From Tribonema minus (taxonomy: Eukaryota; Sar; Xanthophyceae; Tribonematales; Tribonemataceae), in contig JAFCMP010000547.1 of NCBI GenBank assembly GCA_017506865.1, positions 1,550,001 through 1,614,000 of the forward strand: 64,000 nt of DNA, written 5' to 3'. Made by a program: the position numbers and the translations under genes. The notes under the pieces are model-generated. The model saw nothing but the letters and a program-made list of their open reading frames with translations. It ran no database searches and had not been told where the DNA came from. Below, piece after piece: positions 58,601 through 64,000 of this stretch. The stretch's first letter is position 1. Every line of letters begins with the position of its first letter.

Positions 58601-59433
58601 GCGCAGTACGGCAGCATGTCTCAGAGGCCGCCAGAGACCGCTCCTCCAATGCCAGCTGAACGATGGCTCACGCATATATCTTAGAGACGAGCCAAGAGTC
58701 CAAGTTCGCTTGGAGCCAGGCAGGTCCACATTGAGTGCAAGTTGAAGCAGAAGCAGGTGGTGGCTTGTGCAGCGGCATTGCATGAGCCTTACATAGAGCA
58801 ACAGTTGACCCAGCCAGCAATGCCAATGGATCAATCCAGCATATTGTGCAAGTGCGCTTTTTGCAGCAGACTACAGCATCACAGCGGCATCTGCCTGTGG
58901 CACCTGCCCTGTACGAAGACGCACCCGTCGGCATCAGAATCGCAACGTCGGCACATTAGCTTCCACGAATATGGCTAGAAGACGCCTGCCGCCACTGCGC
59001 AACAGCTGGTGCGCCGCAGCTGACAGTAGGATATACTGCAAATCACAGCCCTGCCAGAAGTTGCCTCGAGTTAATGTCCAATACATGACATATCGGCCTC
59101 ACATCGAAGTGTCTTTGCGGCCAGCTTCACGGCTGCCGTCGTGAAGCCTTCGGTGACGGTGGATGTAGCTGCATCAACAGCTTAAGGCTTACTTTCGACG
59201 AAGAAAAACAGAGCCACGGCGCGCCCATGTTGATGCAAATCAAGCGGCGCTCACCCCATATGTGTGCTGTGAGATGCATTGACTGTACTCACCTGCATAT
59301 GCTTCGGAGTAAACCATGCGCGGCAGTCCTCCAAGGCCGCTGGTTCCACGGCATCGCCAAGCAAGGCTTCCTGCAGCCTGAAAAGCTTTGAATCTATGGT
59401 CCGCCTGGTCGCGTCAGATACGAAGCCAGCCAT
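49682..59433 (-). CDS. RPAP2: RPAP2/RTR1 homologue, nine exons
   Basis: Exons (minus): 59293-59433, 58264-58407, 56794-57502, 55342-55456, 54266-54485, 53692-53771, 52315-52416, 50393-50768, 49682-49774. All eight phases match (0,0,1,2,0,2,2,0); 1980 bases, 659 residues, close to animal RPAP2. The RPAP2_Rtr1 zinc domain is clear: DVVEERSLAGLCGWPLC (48-64), then KSRYRISLRAHEIYE, then KFCSVNCQAI (95-104), with Cys59, Cys64, Cys97 and Cys101 as likely zinc ligands. Family members bind RNA polymerase II, help its assembly or nuclear import, and remove phosphate from CTD Ser5. The remainder is Ala-rich and acidic (DADDWDE|EGEEGGGG) with a helical C-terminus. Most introns carry echo arrays. The donor of exon 3 has an alternative 36 bp downstream in the same phase. 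Confidence 0.92.
49885..50165 (-). repeat. Acceptor-side echoes of the last RPAP2 exon
   Basis: Two copies of GGCTGCTGCCAG|GCCCTGGAAGC and the following ~50 exon bases precede the true acceptor (49774). They lie at about 49890-49990 (good match) and 50085-50165 (decayed), each with a shared CAAATCTCAC-type intron phrase. Confidence 0.75.
51650..52314 (-). repeat. Donor-side echo array of exon 52315-52416
   Basis: Copies of ACGCGGGCGTGC(T/C)TG(T/C)TA(C/A)G and adjoining intron follow the true donor. They lie near 52220, 52105, 52020, 51915 and 51845. Units share CACTTGAAGTTGAAG and GGGCAGGTAAGAGACGCG phrases, about 100 bp apart. Confidence 0.75.
52620..53691 (-). repeat. Donor-side echo array of exon 53692-53771, with repeated AATAAA
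   Basis: About eight units of ~110 bp follow the true donor (GACAA|GTGAGT). Each repeats GGATGCGCTGCATGACAAGTGAG or a variant on the minus strand, preceded by the GGGCCCTGGCTTGA exon phrase and followed by GGGGACAAGAC. Five units also carry CGAATAAAGG (or CAAATAAAGG) on the transcribed strand. Confidence 0.85.
54540..54665 (-). repeat. Acceptor-side echo of exon 54266-54485
   Basis: One long copy of the acceptor and first ~80 exon bases (CATCCAGGCTGGTGGA, then CCGGCATTTGAGGCCA) precedes the true exon. It carries substitutions that break the reading phrase. Confidence 0.8.
55545..56580 (-). repeat. Acceptor-side echo array of exon 55342-55456
   Basis: Seven units precede the true acceptor at 55456, near 55560, 55725, 55860, 56035, 56215, 56370 and 56550. 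Each has GCGCAGGCGC(G)CTGCCGCCGCGGCCGC and reads variants of LPPRPHRVADTVMKR. The intron part carries a TTCAAGTACTTGAAG-type palindrome. Confidence 0.88.
58050..58135 (-). repeat. Donor-side echo of the zinc-domain exon 58264-58407
   Basis: One copy of CACGAGATCTACGAGAGGGTGGACTCGAGCAAG|GTGCGCACC, split here as the exon end and donor, lies about 190 bp past the true donor, with an altered upstream part. The flanking intron phrase (CACAAGTTCACAACATCATC) is also repeated. Confidence 0.8.
58495..58665 (-). repeat. Acceptor-side echoes of the zinc-domain exon
   Basis: Copies of CGCTCAGGACGTGGTGGAGGAG are seen at about 58510-58545 (CTCAAGATGTGGTGGAGGAG) and 58630-58665 (more diverged). Both lie upstream of the true acceptor at 58408. 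Confidence 0.7.
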
Positions 59434-59811
59434 GATCCCAGAATCCTCGGTCTGATGGCGCCAGATCCTGCTCGGGTGGCCTGCTTTCGCGCTGCGCTCA
59501 ATGGGCTCTGCTAGTTCCAAGACTCCACGTCAGAGGCGGTTACCATTTCAGGCCGCCACTTTCCTTTTTAGCTTAGGCCTTGCTCTCTTCTCTTTCTTAC
59601 TTGTGAACTTCAAGCAGTTGAAGTAGTTGGAAGTTCCCCGACCTGTTGCGTTCTCCAGCTCATGGCGCGCTAAAACAGTGGATACACTGGTGCGGTGTGT
59701 CAGCAATCCTGACGCCGAAAAGTTAGGGTTCCGCGTACGCTTCGTCGCACGAGATCCAGAGTTGCGCTACGGTTGTGAACCAGCCCGACAGGGAGACGCA
59801 CCCAGCCGAAG
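59434..59811. promoter_or_regulatory. Putative bidirectional promoter region
   Basis: This 378-bp spacer separates the RPAP2 ATG (59433, minus) from the ATG at 59812 (plus). It contains CTTCAAGCAGTTGAAGTAGTTGG near 59610. No core element was assigned. Confidence 0.4.
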
Positions 59812-62800
59812 ATGTCGCCGCTGCTGCTGCTTGTGCTGGCGCTGCCGACGCTGTGCATGGCAGCCATGAAGGCCGTCACGCTGCAGGAGAGCCGGTTGAA
59901 CATGTACTCCAAGCAGCCCCACCTGAAGATCGCCGGCGACGGGCTGGAAGCTGTCGACGATCCAAGCAAGCTGCAGGTGTGGCAATCAAATAACCACCAT
60001 CGGATATGTCCGGTCCTCATTTCTTCTGAGCCAAGGTGCCGCGCGCCATGGGCTCTAGCAACTTCGGATTCACCAAAGTTTGTTGTCAGTAGCTGTTTCA
60101 GGTTGACCATCTGTCTGTCGGTCGACTTCACTATGCTATGCCTGTGCAGGTGACATTTCGGCAGTCGCTGACACTGGACGTACCTAGCCACACGCCCTGG
60201 CGGAGCGCTGTCACTGCAACCATACCGGTCTCCCCAATTCGGCACCCACGCAGCACTTCACTACCCATCACTGACCCTGCCAGCCCGCTCTATTCATTCG
60301 AACCTACCTGCGCAGGTCGCATTGTCGCCGCCGCTGCCGCTGGGTGCGTTTGAGGCGAAGATCGCGCGTTCCGGCGGAGCGCTGCTATTGCTGCTGGACC
60401 TCAACGAGGGCCACGCCTGGGTAGACTTTTCGTCGGGGGCGGAAGGGAATGCCGCGGAGACGTTGACAGTGGAATCTATATCGTACGACGGTTTCGAGCT
60501 GCTGGTGGCGCCGGCGCAGATTGGCACGGTGGTGCCGACGCCGGAGGTCAGCGGCAGCGAGCAGATCGTCTTCAACACGGCGACGCCCGCGCTGGTGAGT
60601 TCAACTTCAACTTCACATTACACTTTCTGCAATTGCTGAACTTCCCAACGATCTCCTGAGCGCTGCTGACTACCCGTCACGCATTTGGAAAGAGCACCTG
60701 CGCCATCAGTGCAAGCAGCATGCAAGCCCGTCTGCGTCAGTACCCACGTATTGTTTTGAGAACGTTTGGGAATCACTCAAGTATAAATATTAAACCACGC
60801 AATCAGGCTCACCGCTGCGGCGTCTGCTTTGGCGGTCCGTCGCCCCATGTGAGGTGCGATGAAGCCCGGCGTGCCGCTAGTGCCTTCTTAGGGTTAGGGT
60901 TATGGTAAGGGTTACGAACCTCAACCTAAATTAACCCAATTTATGTAGCCTTACCTAATCTATTCTCGACCATAACCCTTGAATCAAATGCCTTCTTCAA
61001 CTCTTGGAAACCCCGGAGTACTCGCAGCAGACGTGCAGGGCTGCAGCTCTGCTGAGCGATGTGGTGTGTGCCACTGTAACCGTACATGTTTTGCTTCAAC
61101 CCTAACCCTAATACTAACCCTAAGGGCGTACGCCGTCCTGAGAAGCTGCTGCGAGGGGGCCTGCACGAGGGCTGCTGCTCAGCGCTGCTCACGATCAACT
61201 ACTGAAGGAACTGGCGGGAACGAGCAGCGGCATCGGATCATGTTTGTTCTCCAGTCGAAGCTTTGAACGTGTGAATTTCGGGACAGATGGGGTGTTTCGT
61301 GACACCTGTGGTATGACCTCCGCTGCGGCGGTACTGGAGCGTCAACTTGAATGCCACGTATGCGCACTCTGAGCAAACGTGATGCGCCAGTACTGCTCTC
61401 GCGCCTTGTGGCTGGAGACACTGGCATCGCCTGAGAGCTGCAGTTCACTCGGTGTCACTTGTGCGTCGCCACCCTGGAGCAAACTTCAAGTTCAAGTGTG
61501 AAGTTGGGCCAACTGTGAAGAAGTTTTCATTTACAGGCGCCTCGTAACCGTTGTTCAGCGGTGGGCGGTGTACGCTTCTGCCGCATGGCAATACCGAGGG
61601 CCTGGTCATCACGGCGTAGCAGCACCTAGGGTTACGGTTAAGTTTAGGGTTAGGGTAAGGATTAGCAGTGCAATGCGGCGCGTGTCTCGAGCTGCTGCAC
61701 GCCTGCGACGCAATGCGCGCTGCGCTGGCGTGACCATGATGGTGACGATGCGCTTCACATGATCGGGATGGGCACATGCGTCGTGAACGCAAGCATCGCC
61801 GGCGCCGCTGCACGCACAGCGCACCAGCGCACGTCTACGCCAAGCGCACGACGCCCTACTTTGACCCACCGCTGCGCCAGGGCTAGCACTACACCGCGGT
61901 TTCAAGCAAGCAGCTGATGGAGATGACAACGATGCTCTTTACTCGGTTCCGCTGGAAACATGCATTGTGAATGCGCGTGCGCCGTTGTCGCCATCGCCCG
62001 CAGCACGTCAGCGGCGCGCTCTTCAACGCCCAGCACACGTCGCTCTACTTCGACCCGCCGCTGCGCGAGCGCGATGGCTTCACCGCAGTATTGGTCAATC
62101 ATCCAATGAACATGCAACCGCTAAGAAGTTTGCGGTTCAAATGATGGCGATGAACTCACGCGCCGCGAACGCGCGCCCCCCGCCGCGCCGCAGCACATCT
62201 GCGGCGTGGACTTCAACCCCAAGCGCACGCCGCTCTACCTCGACCCGCCGCTGCGCGAGGGCGACGGCTTCACGGTCACTTCGATCTATTTATTTGAACA
62301 TGAAATCACACATGAAATCACACCACTCGAATTGAGGCGATTAACTCACGCGCCGCGAACGCGCCCCCCCCCAACTGCGCCGCAGCACATCAACGGCGCG
62401 CACTTCAACCCCAAGCGCACGTCGCTCTACTTCGACCCGCCGCTGCGCGAGGGCGAGGACTTCACCATGGCCGTCCCGTCGCCGTCGCGCATCGTGCTGA
62501 CCAAGCGCTTCGGCGCCGGCGGCGAGCCGCGCGCGTGGCGCACGGACGGCGCCCCCGGCCCGCTGCGCCTGCTGGCCATCAACACCGGCGGCGGCATGCT
62601 CACCGTTGGCGGCAGCGCTGGCCTACAGATTGCGCAGGTGCGGCGAATGATGATTTCGCGTGCTATCGCAGCGTGGTTAAATGAAAATTGTCGGTGGTGA
62701 GCCGTGAAAGGAAATTGTTGGTGGCGAGCCGCGCGCGTGGCGCACGGACGGCGCCCCCGGCCCGCTGTGCCTGCTGGCCATCAACACCGGCGGCGGCATG

Positions 62801-64000
62801 CTCACCGTGGGGGGCAGCGCCGGCCTACAGATTGCACAGGTACGGCAATTAACGGTTTCAAGCGCTTACAAGTACGATGGTGGCACTGTTTTGGCGTTTC
62901 ATTAGCAGTTTGCCAGCGGTGCGCCTGCTGGCCACCAACACCGGTCACCGTCGGCGGCACCGCCGGCCTACAGATCGCGCGGGTGCAACAAACAGTGGTT
63001 TTGAGTGCTATTGCGGGTTGCGTAGAGAACATCGGCAGCAACTTACAAGCAGGTGCTAGGGCCGCGGCTGGTGGCCATCAACGCCGGCGGCAGCAAGGAA
63101 GCTCGCCGTAGTGGCACGTCGCGCGACACCCACATTGCTCACCTGCAACGCCATGAGTCGCGGCGCACTTGTGGTGGACACTGCATCGATAAGACCACCA
63201 CACCACGGATTGGGGCCTGTCAGCAGTTGCCTGGGCTGTGCGTGGTGACGCCCGACGCCGGCGACGGCAACCTCGCCGTAGGCGGCGCCCCGACATGCAG
63301 GTCGCGCAGCGCTGCGCGTGACGCTTGGCACGCGGATTGCAATAGGTAGTCAATTACACATGCAGGTAAGCAGGAAAAGCATGAGGGCCAGGGTTAGCGC
63401 TGGCGGCGGCGCTGCCATGCACGCAGATGGCCCCGGTGAGTCTTGCCGCCGCTGCCTCTGTAAGTTGGCCGCGGCCCGTGCCTGCTTAGGGTTAGGGTTA
63501 GTGTTAGGGTTACCCTGAGCTGCGCATGGCCTGGAAACGCTCAGCTGCGTGCTTGATGCACCTGGCGAGCCTCACATTGCATAGCAGTGATCACGCTGGC
63601 AGAGGGTTAGGGTTAGGGTTAGGTAGGGTTAGGGTTAGGGTGAGGGCGTAGGGTTAGGTCCTCGCTGGTGCTGGCGGTCATTGCCAATGGTAGCAAGCGG
63701 CGGATCGCCGCGCCTCCAAACGGAGATTGCCTAAGTCTGCGCGAGAAAAGAACGTCATCAATCATAGCTGAGGTTCACGCGTCTTGGGGTGTATTGCCGG
63801 CGTTGCAGCAGCCTCATGAACAGTGCGGACCTTAACCCTAACCCTGACCCCTAACCCTAACCCTAAGCAGCAGCGGCAAGCTGGCGGTCGCAGCTCGCCT
63901 GGCACGCCGGCTGCTATGCTCGAGTGAGTGATCACGCAAGCACACGCGCACTGCACGCGCCTCGTGCGACGGCGGGCCATGCCAGGGTGCTGAGACACTG
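59812..64000 (+). CDS. Secreted protein with repeated beta-type modules, 5' part (runs off the right edge)
   Basis: Supported exons: 59812-59976, 60316-60594, 62386-62637, all phase 0; the next exon is not identified before the edge. The start is MSPLLLLVLALPTLCMA, a clear signal peptide, then MKAVTLQESRLNMYSKQP. Exon 2 reads LPLGAFEAKIARSGG, LLLLLDLNEGHAWVDF, YDGFELLVAPAQIG. Exon 3 reads HINGAHFNPKRTSLYFDPPL, EGEDFTMAVPSPSRIVLTKRF, GPLRLLAINTGGGML, AGLQIAQ. The two parts look like a repeated beta-sandwich-like module with an FDPPL...DFT...IVLT...W...GPL...TGGG pattern. I recall similar secreted modules in heterokont algae but cannot name the family. The function is unknown; a cell-surface or wall role is a guess. 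Acceptor and donor echo arrays flank exon 3. Confidence 0.75.
60885..61125. repeat. Interstitial telomere-type islands
   Basis: TTAGGGTTAGGGTTATGG at about 60889-60906 and CCCTAACCCTAATACTAACCC at about 61100-61122, in opposite orientation, lie in an intron of the secreted-protein gene. A third island (GTTTAGGGTTAGGGTAAGG) lies near 61640-61660. Confidence 0.8.
61810..62385 (+). repeat. Acceptor-side echo array of exon 62386-62637
   Basis: Three copies of the first ~80 exon bases precede the true acceptor, at about 61822-61895, 62003-62085 and 62193-62280. They read variants of HINGAHFNPKRTSLYFDPPL. The most distant copy has a stop and has lost its acceptor; the two nearer ones keep CGCAG|CAC. 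Unit length is about 185 bp. Confidence 0.88.
62710..63320 (+). repeat. Donor-side echo array of exon 62386-62637
   Basis: A long copy at 62714-62840 repeats the exon end, from GGCGAGCCGCGCGCGTGGCG to the donor CAG|GTACGG. Shorter copies lie at about 62920-62986, 63055-63100 and 63243-63302. Decay again increases with distance from the true exon. Confidence 0.88.
63484..63868. repeat. Interstitial telomere-type islands near the right edge
   Basis: TTAGGG units lie at about 63487-63512 and 63604-63655, and CCCTAA units at about 63833-63867. Orientation changes between them, so this is not a chromosome end within the window. Confidence 0.85.

Noticed and set aside
63480..64000. Chromosome end at the right edge
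   Set aside because: Telomere-type repeats are short, change orientation and are separated by unique sequence, so they are interstitial.

Overview
The window is nuclear DNA of a eukaryotic protist. Genes are split by GT-AG introns, flanks and introns carry short islands of the telomere-type repeat TTAGGG/CCCTAA, and base composition swings from AT-richer spacers (about 0.4-3.7 kb) to very GC-rich, alanine-coding stretches with poly-G tracts. The gene style suggests a heterokont (stramenopile) alga; that is an inference, not a demonstration.

Layout, left to right. At the left edge is the 5' part of a minus-strand secreted beta-helix-like gene. An unidentified minus-strand gene (4950-5887) sits head-to-head with a plus-strand transcription unit. 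That unit begins with acidic N-terminal exons (6225-7998) and probably runs into a ten-exon ankyrin-repeat gene ending at 19514. Three minus-strand genes follow: a five-exon gene with a glycine-zipper tail (21738-25533), a four-exon small membrane protein (28392-29643) and an SCP/FCP1-type CTD phosphatase (31638-33206). Next comes a five-exon monoacylglycerol-lipase-like hydrolase (35258-40975, minus), head-to-head with a low-complexity Ala/Gln/Pro-rich gene (41371-44919, plus). A decayed non-LTR retroelement lies at 46672-48280. A nine-exon RPAP2/RTR1 homologue (49682-59433, minus) is head-to-head with a secreted protein gene (59812 to beyond the right edge, plus). Exon models were built from frame, splice dinucleotides and intron phase. 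In seven multi-exon models every junction is phase-consistent; in four of them the total is an exact multiple of three from ATG to stop.

The most striking property is a rule rather than a gene. Exon after exon is flanked by tandem, decaying copies of its own edge. Copies of the 3' splice site plus the first tens of exon bases lie upstream, and copies of the exon end plus the 5' splice site lie downstream. These 'splice-junction echo arrays' make up much of the intron sequence in the ankyrin, lipase, RPAP2 and secreted-protein genes and explain most short ORFs there. One echo in the ankyrin gene is a complete, open, phase-compatible alternative exon.

Other notable items: an inverted ~650-bp copy of the promoter and first codons of the CTD-phosphatase gene, lodged antisense in the lipase gene; an AT-rich island with the start of a LepA-like translational GTPase ORF; an interstitial telomere hairpin; and two unrelated Pol II CTD phosphatase families within 27 kb.
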